Part shown: positions 1 to 9,147 of the stretch, piece after piece | Position numbering within the stretch: the first letter of the stretch is position 1 | How the letters are laid out: each line of letters starts with the position of its first letter | DNA from: JAWOLE01 sp963815655 | GTDB lineage: Bacteria; Acidobacteriota; Thermoanaerobaculia; UBA5066; Gp7-AA6 | Reading direction: 5' to 3' | Assembly (NCBI GenBank): GCA_963815655.1 | Contig: CAWFHK010000001.1 | Location: 1,116,001 to 1,180,000 of the forward strand | DNA: 64,000 nucleotides | Notes under the pieces: model-generated | What the model was told of the DNA's origin: nothing | What the model saw: the letters and a program-made list of their open reading frames with translations, nothing else | Databases searched by the model: none | Translations under genes and position numbers: made by a program

Positions 1-1292
1 GGGTGACGGACAGCGTCAAGCGATCGGGCGGGATCGATAACCAGCGTGCGCTCCGCCATCTTCTGTCCATGGTCAGGTACGTGAGCGGGGATTACAACGA
101 CCGCGGCACGTTCACGGCGATCAAGGAGGCGCTGGGCGGCGCCCGGCGCCCGGCGCACTACCTCGCCATCCCGCCCTCGCTCTTCGGGACGGTGATCAAA
201 GGGCTCGGTGCCGCGAAGCTGGCCGAGCATGCGCGCGTCATCGTCGAAAAGCCGTTCGGACGCGACCTGGCCTCCGCGCGGGAGCTCAATCGCGTCGCGC
301 GGTCGGTCTTTCCAGAGAATGCGATCTTCCGCATCGATCACTTCCTCGGGAAGGAAGCGATCATGAACATCCTCTATTTCCGCTTTGCCAATTCCTTTTT
401 GGAGCCGATCTGGAACCGCAACTACGTGGCCAGCGTCCAGGTCACCCTGTCCGAGGATTTCGGAGTAGAAGACCGCGGCGCGTTTTACGAAACCGCCGGC
501 TGTCTGCGCGACGTGATCGAGAACCACCTCTTCCAGATCGTCGCGCTGCTTGCGATGGAGCCGCCGGCCACCAGGGACTTTGGAGCCGTGCACAGTGAGA
601 AAGCCTCGGTCTTTCAGGCCATGCGCCCCCTCAAGCCGGGCGACCTGGTGCGCGGCCAGTATGCCGGCTACCGGAAGGAGCCGGACGTGGCGAAGCGCTC
701 CGACGTCGAGACTTTCTGCGCCCTGCGCCTCTTCATCGACTCGTGGCGCTGGGCCGGGGTGCCGTGGTACCTGCGCTCCGGCAAGTACCTGGCGGAAACG
801 GCGACCGAGGTCCTGGTGGAGTTGAAGCCCCCGCCGCAGAGGCTTTTCGCCGACTCGGACCCGGCGACCGGACGGCCCAACTATCTGCGCTTCCGGCTCT
901 CCCCCAGCTCGGCCGTCGCCCTCGCCGCTCGCGTCAAGGTCGCGGGGAAGGAGTTCGTCGGCGACCAGCGAGAGCTCTACCTGCTCGAAGAAGAGCCGGG
1001 AGAGGAAGCACCCTACGAGCGGCTCCTGGCCGACGCCATGGCCGGCGACGGAGCCCTCTTCACCCGTGAGGACGCCGTCGAAGCGGCCTGGGCGGCGGTC
1101 GATCCCATTCTCAAGACCCATCCCCGGGCTCTCCCATACAAACGCGGCAGTTGGGGACCCAAACAGGCCGATGCGCTCATCGCGCCGGACGGCCGCTGGC
1201 ACAACCCCACGTCCGATGGTCCGGACGCCAAACCGAAGCCCGAGCCGGAGACTCAACGCGGGCCCGGAGCGAAACCCAAGGAGAAGTCATGA
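1..1292 (+). CDS. zwf: glucose-6-phosphate 1-dehydrogenase, 5' end cut by window
   Basis: Oxidises glucose-6-phosphate to 6-phosphogluconolactone with NAD(P)+, the entry step of the oxidative pentose phosphate pathway, in the cytosol. About 429 residues are visible. The N-terminal nucleotide-binding GxxGD motif is missing, and family members are about 490-510 aa, so the gene begins upstream of the window; the GTG at 3 is not taken as the start. Seen: EKPFG near residue 83, the active-site signature RIDHFLGKE near 112-120, and the ENHLFQ segment. The frame ends with TGA at 1290-1292, overlapping the ATG of the next gene by 4 bp. Later genes of the same strand (ackA, pgi) fit a sugar-phosphate cluster. 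Confidence 0.95.
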   Translation, partial: VTDSVKRSGGIDNQRALRHLLSMVRYVSGDYNDRGTFTAIKEALGGARRPAHYLAIPPSLFGTVIKGLGAAKLAEHARVIVEKPFGRDLASARELNRVARSVFPENAIFRIDHFLGKEAIMNILYFRFANSFLEPIWNRNYVASVQVTLSEDFGVEDRGAFYETAGCLRDVIENHLFQIVALLAMEPPATRDFGAVHSEKASVFQAMRPLKPGDLVRGQYAGYRKEPDVAKRSDVETFCALRLFIDSWRWAGVPWYLRSGKYLAETATEVLVELKPPPQRLFADSDPATGRPNYLRFRLSPSSAVALAARVKVAGKEFVGDQRELYLLEEEPGEEAPYERLLADAMAGDGALFTREDAVEAAWAAVDPILKTHPRALPYKRGSWGPKQADALIAPDGRWHNPTSDGPDAKPKPEPETQRGPGAKPKEKS

Positions 1293-2443
1293 CGACTTTG
1301 CTCACTACCGAATCCCTGGCCGAATTGGCATCGGCTCACGAGCCGCCCTTTCTCTCGCTATACCAGCCGACGCATCGGCGTCGTCCCGAGAACCAGCAGG
1401 ATCCGATCCGGTTTCGCAACCTCCTCAAGGATCTCGAGGCATCGCTGCGGCAGCAGCATCCGGCCGTCGAGACCCGGCTCCTTCTGGAACCGTTTGAAGC
1501 CCTCGCTCGCGATCACGACTTCTGGGACCATACGCTGGACGGATTGGCCGTGCTGGGCGGGCCGACCCTGTTTCGAGTGTTCCGGCTTCCGCGGCCGGTC
1601 AACGAATTGGTCGTCGTGGCGAACAGCTTTCACACAAAGCCGTTGCGGCGTTTTCTTCAATCGGTCGATCGCTACCAGGTCCTCGGGCTGAGCCTCCACG
1701 AGATCCGGCTCTTTGAGGGAAACCGCGATGCGCTTGACGAGGTCGATCTTGTTTCGGGGGTCCCGCGGACGCTCACGGAAGCGCTGGGCGGGGAGCTGAC
1801 GGAGCCGCATCAGACCGTCGCCTCCTACGGCGGCGTTGGCGGGGCGAGCAGGCCCATGCACCACGGCCAGGGCGCGAAGATGGACGAGGTTGACATCGAC
1901 GCGGAGCGGTTCTTCCGCGCCGTCGACCGCGCGGTGCTGGAGCATTATTCCCGGCCCTCGGGCCTGCCGCTGATCCTGGCGGCGTTGCCGGAGCATCATC
2001 ATCTCTTCCGCCAGGTCAGCGAGAACCGGCTTCTGGTGGCGGAGGGGATCAGATTCAACCCCGATTCCCTGTCGGCCGAAGAACTCCGAGCCCTCGCCTG
2101 GCAGGTCATGGAGCCTCAGTACCAGGCCCGGCTCGCTTCGCTGGGCGAGCAGTTCGAGCGCGCCCGGTCCGGGGGGATTGCCAGCGATGACCTGGCGGAG
2201 GTTGCCCGGGCGGCTGCATCCGGGCGGGTCGCGAACCTGCTGATCGAGGCGGACCGCCAGATCGCCGGCCAACTCGACGGTGCGACGGGTCGGGTTGCGT
2301 TTGCCGACTTGAGCGATCCGCAGGTCGACGACCTCCTCGACGATCTGGGCGAACTGGTCGCGAAGATGGGCGGACGGGTGCTTGTGATCCCGGCCGAACG
2401 GATGCCGACGCGGACCGGGCTGGCCGCGACCTATCGGTATTGA
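1289..2443 (+). CDS. baeRF-family (bacterial archaeo-eukaryotic release factor-like) protein
   Basis: A 384-residue cytosolic protein. The N-terminus FLSLYQPTHRRRPENQQDP and the C-terminus ending in the RMPTRTGLAATYRY type of tail match the baeRF families, bacterial proteins distantly related to the eRF1/aRF1 fold and proposed to act on stalled ribosomes; the cellular role is not established. Start chosen at ATG 1289 because AAGGAG at 1278-1283 lies 5 nt before it and the ATGA overlap couples it to zwf. A longer frame open upstream runs inside zwf and is not needed. Family assignment (probably baeRF family 3) is from memory of the motif. Confidence 0.75.
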   Translation: MTTLLTTESLAELASAHEPPFLSLYQPTHRRRPENQQDPIRFRNLLKDLEASLRQQHPAVETRLLLEPFEALARDHDFWDHTLDGLAVLGGPTLFRVFRLPRPVNELVVVANSFHTKPLRRFLQSVDRYQVLGLSLHEIRLFEGNRDALDEVDLVSGVPRTLTEALGGELTEPHQTVASYGGVGGASRPMHHGQGAKMDEVDIDAERFFRAVDRAVLEHYSRPSGLPLILAALPEHHHLFRQVSENRLLVAEGIRFNPDSLSAEELRALAWQVMEPQYQARLASLGEQFERARSGGIASDDLAEVARAAASGRVANLLIEADRQIAGQLDGATGRVAFADLSDPQVDDLLDDLGELVAKMGGRVLVIPAERMPTRTGLAATYRY

Positions 2444-2532
2444 GCAGACGTTACGGAGAGCGCCCTGAGCCGATTCCGCGATCGGATCGCACGGCTGGAA
2501 GTCTCTTACCGACAGGAGTAGAAGAGTGATCG

Positions 2533-3849
2533 ATGAATAGGGTCAAACGGTTCTGGAGCAATCTGAGGGGAAGCTTCTGGTTCGTGCCGTCACTGATTGT
2601 CGCGGTCAGCATCGTGCTCGCGGTCGCGTTGATCGGGATGGATTCCACCGGGAGCCAGCAATGGATGGACCGCTGGCCGCGCCTGTTCGGCGCCAGTGCG
2701 GCGGGCGCGCGCGGGATGTTGTCCACGATAGCCGGCTCAATGATGACCGTAGTGGGGGTCACGTTTTCGATGACTCTGGTGACGCTGGCCCTGGCCTCGA
2801 GCCAGTACACCTCGCGCATCCTGCGGAACTTCATGCGGGACCGCGTCACGCAGGTCGTCCTCGGAATCTTCGCCGGCATTTTCACTTATTGCCTGATCGT
2901 GTTGCGCACCATTCGCGGCGGCGACGAGGGCAGCTTTGTTCCGAGTCTGGCCGTGTCGTTCGGCGTCGTCCTGGCGATCGGCGGCATCGCCGTCCTCATT
3001 TTCTTCATTCATCACATCGCGTCCGCGATCCAGGCCTCGAACATCATTGCCTCGGTTGCCGCGGAAACCATCGTGGCCGTTGACCGGCTCTTCCCGGGGA
3101 AGCTTGGCCTGGGGCCGGCTGATGACGGTGAGGGTCCGTCATCGCTCCTTCCGCCGGAGCGGAACTGGCAGGCGGTCCCGGCGCGGGAGAATGGCTACAT
3201 CCAAGGCGTGGACAGCGCGGCGCTCCTGCGTTTGGCGCGGGAGTACAAGACGATCGTGTGGATGAAACGCGGCATCGGCGAGTTTGTGGTTCGTGACACC
3301 GCGCTTGCCTCGATCGCGCTGGAGGCCCCGCCGGCAGAGGAGATCATCGCCGGCGTGCAGGCGGCATACAGCATCGACCGGCACCGCACGGTGGAACAAG
3401 ACTCCGCGTTCGGCATCCGGCAGATCGTGGATATGGCGTTGCGAGCGCTCTCACCCGGCATCAACGACACCACGACGGCCGTGATGTGCGTGGATTATCT
3501 GACCGCGATTCTGGCGCGCCTGGCCTCCCGACCGGTCCCTTCATCGCACCGCCATGAGGAAGGGGAGCTGAGGGTGATCACCATCGGGCCGACGTTCGCC
3601 AGCCTGGTGGCCGAATCGTTCGATCAAATCCGAGGCAGCGCCAGCGGCAATGTCGCCGTCCTGTTGCGAATGCTCGCCTCGATTGAAATCATCGCCGGTC
3701 TGACGGACAGTCCGAGCCGGCGGCGGGTGCTCCTGGAACATGTCCAGGGGATTGCCGAATTGGCGGATCGCACCATCGGGTCACCTCACGACCGGTCACA
3801 GTTCGAGAACCGGCTGGCTCATGCGCGTGAGGCAGTCGAAACGGAGTAG
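2533..3849 (+). CDS. DUF2254 family membrane protein
   Basis: A 438-residue inner-membrane protein. Two hydrophobic segments at the N-terminus (about residues 15-35 and 60-85), a typical motif VTFSMTLVTLALASSQYTSR, then two more membrane segments (about 108-165), followed by a soluble C-terminal half containing the conserved GFVVRDT-like and ALSPGINDTTTA segments. This order is that of DUF2254 proteins, whose function is unknown. An AGGAG precedes the ATG. It lies between the baeRF gene and the antiporter and often travels with such stress/sugar clusters; no partner can be named. Confidence 0.8.
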   Translation: MNRVKRFWSNLRGSFWFVPSLIVAVSIVLAVALIGMDSTGSQQWMDRWPRLFGASAAGARGMLSTIAGSMMTVVGVTFSMTLVTLALASSQYTSRILRNFMRDRVTQVVLGIFAGIFTYCLIVLRTIRGGDEGSFVPSLAVSFGVVLAIGGIAVLIFFIHHIASAIQASNIIASVAAETIVAVDRLFPGKLGLGPADDGEGPSSLLPPERNWQAVPARENGYIQGVDSAALLRLAREYKTIVWMKRGIGEFVVRDTALASIALEAPPAEEIIAGVQAAYSIDRHRTVEQDSAFGIRQIVDMALRALSPGINDTTTAVMCVDYLTAILARLASRPVPSSHRHEEGELRVITIGPTFASLVAESFDQIRGSASGNVAVLLRMLASIEIIAGLTDSPSRRRVLLEHVQGIAELADRTIGSPHDRSQFENRLAHAREAVETE

Positions 3850-3959
3850 ATCTCGTTCGGAGGGGCAAGAGAGATGCTCGCCGTGAGTTGAAGTCCGCAA
3901 TATCAACCGACCGTGCCCCCGAGGTTGGTCGTTTCGCGTCAAGGTTGCATGCCGAGAGA

Positions 3960-5225
3960 TCAGGCGCGCGGCGTCTTCTTGCGCAGCAGGCGGCGCGCCA
4001 GGGGCGTTATCGTCAGGCCCTGCACGACGAGGGAAAACACGACGACTCCGTAAGTGGCCACGAGGAGCGTATTTCGCCCCGGGAAGGCGCCGAGCGAGAG
4101 CGCCATGGCCACGGAGATTCCTCCTCGGAGCCCGCCCCAGGTCAAGAGCGAAAGAGACCCCGGTGGGAAGGCATAGCGCCGGCGGAGCAGGGCCATCCCG
4201 GTTCCGACGGAAATCCAGCGGGCGGCGAGAACCACCGGGACCAGCAGCAGGAGCGAGAACACGTGCCCGGCCGACCAGAGGACGAGCGCCTCCAGGCCGA
4301 GCAGCAGAAAGAGCATCGCGTTCAGGAGCGAGTCGACGAAAGACCAGACTTGATCGAGTGCCTGCCGTGTCGCGTCTTCCATGGCGAAGCGTCGTCCGTG
4401 GTTTCCGATGAAGAGGCCGGCAACCACGCAGGCCAGGGGCGCCGAGGTGTGAACCTTCTCCGCGGTCAGGCTCATGCCGACGACGAGACCGAAGCTCAAG
4501 AGCACTTCGACATTGGGCTCATTGATCCGTTTCATCGCCTGATACGTGATCTGACCCGCGATCAGACCGAGCGCGACCCCACCGACCACCTCGCGGAGAA
4601 AGAGCAAGCCCGCCGAAGACCACAACCCTTCCCCGATCCCGCGGCCGCCCGATCCCGCGACCGCGAGCAGGATCGAGAAGATGACGACTCCGAATCCGTC
4701 ATTGAAGAGGCTCTCGCCGCCGATCCGGACCTCCAGCGACTTGGGAGCGTGGAGTCTCCTGAGAATCCCGAGCACGGCGACCGGGTCGGTGGGCGAAATG
4801 AGCGCTCCAAAGATGAGGCAGTACGAGAACGGGACCTCGGCGCCCACCAGTCGGAACACCGCATGACTCGAGAAACCGATCACCGCGGTCGACAACACGA
4901 CGCCCAGAGATGCCAGCACGAGAATGGGAACTCTTTCCCGGTCGATGTCCTGAAAATCGAGGCGCAGGGCTCCGGAAAAAAGGAGAAAACCCAGGACGCC
5001 GCCGAAGAGAAAACGGGTGAAATCGAGCCGTCCGATCAGCGCGCGCGCCTCCTCCGTGATCGCGAGCGAGGGGAAAAGCTTGTTCGCGGCGAGGATCACG
5101 GCGGATGCCACGAGGCCGCCGAGGAGGAGTCCGATCGTGGGGGGAAGTCGGAAGACGTAACTGTTGATGAAGCTGAAAGCCGCCGCGGCAAGGATCAGAA
5201 AAGCAAGAGTCTCCAGCACGCGCAT
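3960..5225 (-). CDS. CPA1-type Na+(K+)/H+ antiporter
   Basis: A 421-residue polytopic inner-membrane protein with about 12 hydrophobic segments. The conserved ion-binding stretch is LISPTDPVAVLGIL followed by GESLFNDGFGVVIF, as in the NhaP/NhaG branch of the CPA1 monovalent cation:proton antiporters; the WGGLRGGISVAMALSL segment near residue 350 is also characteristic. Start placed at the ATG at 5225 (MRVLETLAFLIL), directly before the first membrane helix; an upstream in-frame start would add 36 polar residues without homology. Transcribed divergently from ackA. Substrate ion cannot be decided from sequence. Confidence 0.9.
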   Translation of the reverse strand: MRVLETLAFLILAAAAFSFINSYVFRLPPTIGLLLGGLVASAVILAANKLFPSLAITEEARALIGRLDFTRFLFGGVLGFLLFSGALRLDFQDIDRERVPILVLASLGVVLSTAVIGFSSHAVFRLVGAEVPFSYCLIFGALISPTDPVAVLGILRRLHAPKSLEVRIGGESLFNDGFGVVIFSILLAVAGSGGRGIGEGLWSSAGLLFLREVVGGVALGLIAGQITYQAMKRINEPNVEVLLSFGLVVGMSLTAEKVHTSAPLACVVAGLFIGNHGRRFAMEDATRQALDQVWSFVDSLLNAMLFLLLGLEALVLWSAGHVFSLLLLVPVVLAARWISVGTGMALLRRRYAFPPGSLSLLTWGGLRGGISVAMALSLGAFPGRNTLLVATYGVVVFSLVVQGLTITPLARRLLRKKTPRA

Positions 5226-5374
5226 ACGGCACCTGGGAGCAGGATACGTCAGCAGGACGGCCGGGCCCTGTTCTCCTGGAAAATCCTCGAATTTCTCGAA
5301 CGGACGGGTCGGCGCTCGGACCTGCCTGCCCAAAGAGGCCGACGGACTCGTCGGCTGTATCCCGGGGCGCTCAA

Positions 5375-6559
5375 TTGATCCTGACGATCAACGGTGGCTC
5401 ATCGAGCGTCCGGTTCGCGGTGTATGAGGTGGGCGACACACCGCGGCGACGGCTCGACGGGAAGATCGATCGTATCGGTTTGAGCGGCACGAATCTGATC
5501 GTCAGCGGTCCGGCGGGAAAACCGCTGGCTCGCCGCCGCCTTGCCGCCGCCGGCCATCGCACGGCGGCGGGCTTTCTCCTGGACTGGCTCGAGGCGCAGC
5601 CGGTCTTCGCGTCGGTCAAGGCCGCGGGGCACCGCGTCGTGCACGGCATGAAGCATTCGGAACCGGAGCGGGTCACGCCGAAGCTGCTCGCGGAGCTGCG
5701 CCGCATCGCGCCCTACGACCCCGATCACCTGTGGCGCGAAATCGGAATGATCGAGGCGCTCCACGAGCGGCATCCCAAACTGCCCCAGGTCGCCTGCTTC
5801 GACACCGCGTTTCACCGCACCATGCCGCCGGTTGCCAGGCGACTGCCGATCCCGCGGCGCTATGGGGCAAAAGGCGTTGAGCGCTACGGCTTCCACGGAC
5901 TGTCCTATGCCTATTTGATGGAGGAGCTCGGCCGCCTCGATCCTGCGTCGGCAAAGGGCCGCGTGATTCTCGCCCACCTCGGCAATGGCGCCAGCCTGGC
6001 CGCCGTGCGCCGGGGCAAGAGCATCGACACCAGCATGGCTTTCACGCCCACGTCGGGGTTGGTGATGAGCACCCGAACCGGGGATCTCGATCCCGGCCTG
6101 GTTTACTACCTGGCGCGTACCGAGCGGATGACCGCGGCGCAATTTCAGCGGATGGTGACCCACGAGTCGGGACTCCTCGGCGTCTCCGGGACCAGTTCCG
6201 ATCTGCGCGATCTGCTCGCCCGGGAAGCCGGCGACGTGCGGGCGGCGGAAGCCGTGGCGCTCTTCTGTTATCAGGCGAAGAAGTGGATCGGCTCCTTCGC
6301 CGCTGCCCTTGGCGGTTTAGATACCCTCGTCTTCGCTGGCGGGATCGGCGAAAATGCGCCGCTCATCCGGGAGCGGATCTGCGACGGACTCGCCTTTCTC
6401 GGCATCGAACTCGACCAGAAACGCAATGGGCAGAACGCACCCGTGATTTCGACGGTCGCCGGTCGTGCCCAGGTCCGGGTCATACGCACCGACGAGGATC
6501 TCATGATCGCCAGATCCGTCATACGCGTCCTCGACCTCGGTTCAATTCGGAGCACCTAG
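5375..6559 (+). CDS. ackA: acetate kinase
   Basis: Interconverts acetyl phosphate + ADP and acetate + ATP in the cytosol. 394 residues, the usual length. Motifs: NGGSSS at the N-terminus (phosphate binding), ACFDTAFH near residue 140 with the catalytic Asp, AHLGNGASL near 200, TSGLVMSTRTGDLDP near 225, and GGIGENA near 316. The start is TTG at 5375; the protein begins with the conserved MILTINGGSSS so no other start is possible. With a phosphoketolase this enzyme would draw ATP from acetyl phosphate; here only a stub of phosphoketolase follows at 6562. Confidence 0.95.
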   Translation: MILTINGGSSSVRFAVYEVGDTPRRRLDGKIDRIGLSGTNLIVSGPAGKPLARRRLAAAGHRTAAGFLLDWLEAQPVFASVKAAGHRVVHGMKHSEPERVTPKLLAELRRIAPYDPDHLWREIGMIEALHERHPKLPQVACFDTAFHRTMPPVARRLPIPRRYGAKGVERYGFHGLSYAYLMEELGRLDPASAKGRVILAHLGNGASLAAVRRGKSIDTSMAFTPTSGLVMSTRTGDLDPGLVYYLARTERMTAAQFQRMVTHESGLLGVSGTSSDLRDLLAREAGDVRAAEAVALFCYQAKKWIGSFAAALGGLDTLVFAGGIGENAPLIRERICDGLAFLGIELDQKRNGQNAPVISTVAGRAQVRVIRTDEDLMIARSVIRVLDLGSIRST

Positions 6560-6561
6560 AC

Positions 6562-6690
6562 CATGAAAGCCACACTCTCACACCGGAACTACTCCAGAAG
6601 ATGAATGCCTACTGGCGTGCCGCCAACTACCTCTCGGTCTGCCAGATCTATCTCTACGACAACCCGCTGCTGAAGGAGCCGCTGAAGCTG
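6562..6690 (+). pseudogene. xfp: phosphoketolase N-terminal stub
   Basis: About 40 residues in one frame read HTLTPELLQKMNAYWRAANY followed by LSVCQIYLYDNPLLKEPLK, the N-terminal start of the xylulose-5-phosphate/fructose-6-phosphate phosphoketolases (normally about 800 aa). The ATG at 6563 is in a different frame and reaches a stop after 13 codons, so the remnant also carries a frameshift. The match ends near 6690, where PPK2-like sequence starts in another frame. More than 95% of the gene is missing. Recognition is from memory of the family's N-terminus. Confidence 0.7.
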
Positions 6691-6833
6691 TCCCCGCCGA
6701 CGACAAGGAGAATGCCCGGGTGATCGTTTCCGAGGTGGTTCTCGATGCGCTCGGTCAACTCAAGATGGCTTATCCGAAGCCGACCCCGAAACGCCGGCGA
6801 GAATTGGCGGCTGTCTCCAAGTCGTTGGCGAAG
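6690..6833 (+). pseudogene. PPK2-type polyphosphate kinase C-terminal stub
   Basis: 48 codons encode VPADDKENARVIVSEVVLDA then LGQLKMAYPKPTPKRRREL and a SLAK end, which resembles the extreme C-terminus of PPK2-family polyphosphate kinases (typically a V(I)PADDKKNARLI segment, then a KM(S/A)YP motif). The rest of the enzyme, including both Walker-like motifs, is absent. The sequence begins exactly where the phosphoketolase stub ends, in a different frame, and has no stop: the frame stays open into the transaldolase stub down to 7142. Confidence 0.55.
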
Positions 6834-6926
6834 TGTCATGGGCACTCATGGCGTCGGCTTCGGCGCGCGCACGAGGAAGGCCCTCCGGCCTATGGACGAC
6901 GGCAGAGCTTCACCACAGGAGGAACC

Positions 6927-7142
6927 ATGAAATCCACCCAACAGCTGCACGATCCCGGTCAGAGCCTCTGGCTCGACAACATCACCCGCGGCATCCTGAA
7001 CGACGGCACCTTGCTGCGCCACATCAACGAGCTGTCGGTGACCGGACAGGCGTCGTTCGACGCGTCCTGGAAGGATCTCCTCGGGCGCGTGGCCGCGAAG
7101 CGCGCGATGCTGGCGCAACACGCCGCGGCGAGCAAGCCATGA
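6927..7142 (+). pseudogene. tal: transaldolase with large internal in-frame deletion
   Basis: A 71-codon frame with ATG at 6927 behind a strong AGGAGG. The first 40 residues (QLHDPGQSLWLDNITRGILN, ending in ELSVTG) match the N-terminus of long-type transaldolase; the following residues (SFDASWKDLLGRVAAKRAML) match its C-terminus. The central 300 or so residues with the Schiff-base Lys are missing, and the join keeps the frame. Its TGA overlaps the pgi ATG (ATGA), so it may still serve translational coupling of pgi. It cannot have transaldolase activity. Confidence 0.75.
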
Positions 7143-8797
7143 CCGCGAAGGAGGTGGGGGCGGCACGGCGGCTCACCGAGCGCCCGGCGTGGAAGGCGTT
7201 GGAGGAGCACTACGGCAAGATCCGCGATCTGCATTTGCGGGAGATCTTCGCCGACGACCCCCTGCGGGGGGAGCGCCTGACCGCCGAGGCCGCCGGCCTT
7301 TATCTCGACTACTCCAAGCACCGCGTCACAGACGAGACGCTCCGGCTCCTCCTGCGGCTCGCCGACGACCGACGTCTGGCCGAGCGGATCGAAGCCATGT
7401 TCAGCGGCGTGAAGATCAACGCGACCGAGCAGCGAGCCGTCCTTCACGTCGCCCTGCGCGCGCCCGCCACCGAGCGGATCCTGGTGGACGGCGTGGACGT
7501 CGTGCCCGAGGTGCACGCGGTGCTTGACCGCATGGCGGCCTTCTCCGAAGAGATCCGGAGCGGGCGCTGGCTTGGGCACACGGGGCGGCCCATCCGCAAC
7601 GTCGTCAACATCGGCATCGGCGGCTCCGATCTCGGCCCGGTGATGGCGTACGAGACCCTGCGTTATTACAGCCGGCGGGAGATGACCTTTCGGTTCGTTT
7701 CCAACATCGACGGCACGGACTTCGTGGAGGCCACGCGCGACCTCGATCCTCGGGAGACGCTGTTCATCGTCTGTTCCAAGACGTTCACGACGCTCGAGAC
7801 CCTGACCAACGCGCACACGGCTCGCGCCTGGAGCCTTCGCGCGCTCGGGGACGAGCGGGCGGTGCGCCGTCACTTCGTCGCCGTTTCGACCAACACTGAG
7901 AGCGTGGCGAAGTTCGGCATCGACCCGGCCAACATGTTCGAGTTCTGGGACTGGGTGGGGGGACGCTATTCCATGGATTCGGCGATTGGGCTCTCCACCA
8001 TGCTGGCGGTGGGTCCGGAAAACTTCCGCGAAATGCTCGCCGGATTCCACGCGATGGACCGGCATTTCCGCACGGCGCCGTTCGACCGCAACCTGCCGGT
8101 GATCATGGGGCTGCTCGCGGTCTGGTACGCCAACTTCTTCGACGCGCGGACGGTCGCGGTCCTGCCTTACGACCAGTACCTCAAACGCTTTTCGGCCTAC
8201 CTTCAGCAGCTGACCATGGAAAGCAACGGGAAGCACGTCACTCTCGAAGGCACGCGAGTCAACTTCCAGACGAGCCCCATCGTCTGGGGGGAGCCGGGCA
8301 CCAATGGGCAGCATTCGTTCTACCAGCTGATCCATCAGGGAACGAAGCTCATTCCGTGCGATTTCATCGCCTTCTGCCGGTCGCTCAATCCTCTGGACGG
8401 CCACCACGACCTCCTGATGGCCAACGTGTTCGCGCAGACCGAGGCGCTCGCCTTCGGCAAGACCGCGCCCGAAGTCGAGGCGGAAGGGACGCCGGCAGGA
8501 CTCGTGCCGCACCGCGTCTTCGAGGGGAACCGGCCGACGACCACCATTCTCGCCGACCGGCTCACGCCGGAGACGCTGGGGTCGCTCGTCGCGCTCTACG
8601 AGCACAGCGTCTTCACCCAGGGAGTGATCTGGGGCATCGACTCGTTCGATCAATGGGGCGTCGAGCTCGGGAAGGTCCTTGCCCAGCGCATCGGAGGAGA
8701 GCTCCAGGGCGAAAGCCCGCCGGCCGGCGGCCACGACAGCTCGACCGCCGCGCTGATGCGCCGGTACATGGAGTCGCGGAACGGGACCGCGAAATGA
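7139..8797 (+). CDS. pgi: glucose-6-phosphate isomerase
   Basis: Interconverts glucose-6-phosphate and fructose-6-phosphate in the cytosol. 552 residues, full length. Motifs: NIGIGGSDLGP near residue 157, SKTFTTLET near 213, the first signature around GGRYSMDSAIGL (Asp where many have Trp), QQLTMESNGKHV near 355, GQHSFYQLIHQG near 388, and FDQWGVELGKVLA near 505 with the catalytic Lys. Start at ATG 7139, overlapping the stop of the transaldolase stub; a longer upstream frame only translates that stub out of frame. Its own stop overlaps the ATG of the transketolase stub. Confidence 0.97.
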   Translation: MTAKEVGAARRLTERPAWKALEEHYGKIRDLHLREIFADDPLRGERLTAEAAGLYLDYSKHRVTDETLRLLLRLADDRRLAERIEAMFSGVKINATEQRAVLHVALRAPATERILVDGVDVVPEVHAVLDRMAAFSEEIRSGRWLGHTGRPIRNVVNIGIGGSDLGPVMAYETLRYYSRREMTFRFVSNIDGTDFVEATRDLDPRETLFIVCSKTFTTLETLTNAHTARAWSLRALGDERAVRRHFVAVSTNTESVAKFGIDPANMFEFWDWVGGRYSMDSAIGLSTMLAVGPENFREMLAGFHAMDRHFRTAPFDRNLPVIMGLLAVWYANFFDARTVAVLPYDQYLKRFSAYLQQLTMESNGKHVTLEGTRVNFQTSPIVWGEPGTNGQHSFYQLIHQGTKLIPCDFIAFCRSLNPLDGHHDLLMANVFAQTEALAFGKTAPEVEAEGTPAGLVPHRVFEGNRPTTTILADRLTPETLGSLVALYEHSVFTQGVIWGIDSFDQWGVELGKVLAQRIGGELQGESPPAGGHDSSTAALMRRYMESRNGTAK

Positions 8798-8955
8798 CGC
8801 CGGCAGGCGGCACCCTCGACGATCTCTGCATTGACACCATCCGCACGCTCAGCTTCGAAGCGGTCGAAAAGGCGGCATCGGGACATCCGGGCTTGCCGAT
8901 GGGCGCGGCGTCCATGGCCTCCAGGCGCCATAGCGATCGCGGAACGCGTGCATGA
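8794..8955 (+). pseudogene. tkt: transketolase N-terminal stub
   Basis: A 53-codon frame beginning with ATG 8794, which overlaps the pgi stop (ATGA). About 40 residues, including TIRTLSFEAVEKAASGHPGL and PMGAASMA, are the N-terminus of thiamine-diphosphate-dependent transketolase (normally about 660 aa, with the conserved SGHPG). After residue 42 the similarity ends and a stop follows at 8953-8955. The pyrimidine-binding and C-terminal domains are gone. Confidence 0.75.
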
Positions 8956-9147
8956 TCGAGATCCTCTCCGGCTTCAAAGACGCCCAGCCCGGCGTCGGAA
9001 ACGGGGAAGCGAGCGAGACATCCGATGTGAGGGTCCGCCGCGTGTCGTCCCTGAAGACCGGATCCCAGGCCGACTTGATGTGCCTTCTTGCGTGAACGAG
9101 CTCCTTGCCGCGAGAGGTCGTACGTGCGGCTCGGCGTGCCCCGCGTT
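8956..9147. other. intergenic region without recognisable gene
   Basis: Between the transketolase stub and the P-II remnant. Several frames are open on both strands, including a 47-codon + strand frame from ATG 8952, but none gives a product I recognise and none has a convincing ribosome site. It could be decayed sequence on the far side of the deletion that truncated transketolase. Confidence 0.4.

Noticed and set aside
8952..9095. A 47-codon gene starting at ATG 8952
   Set aside because: No ribosome site, no recognisable product, and it overlaps the tail of the transketolase stub.
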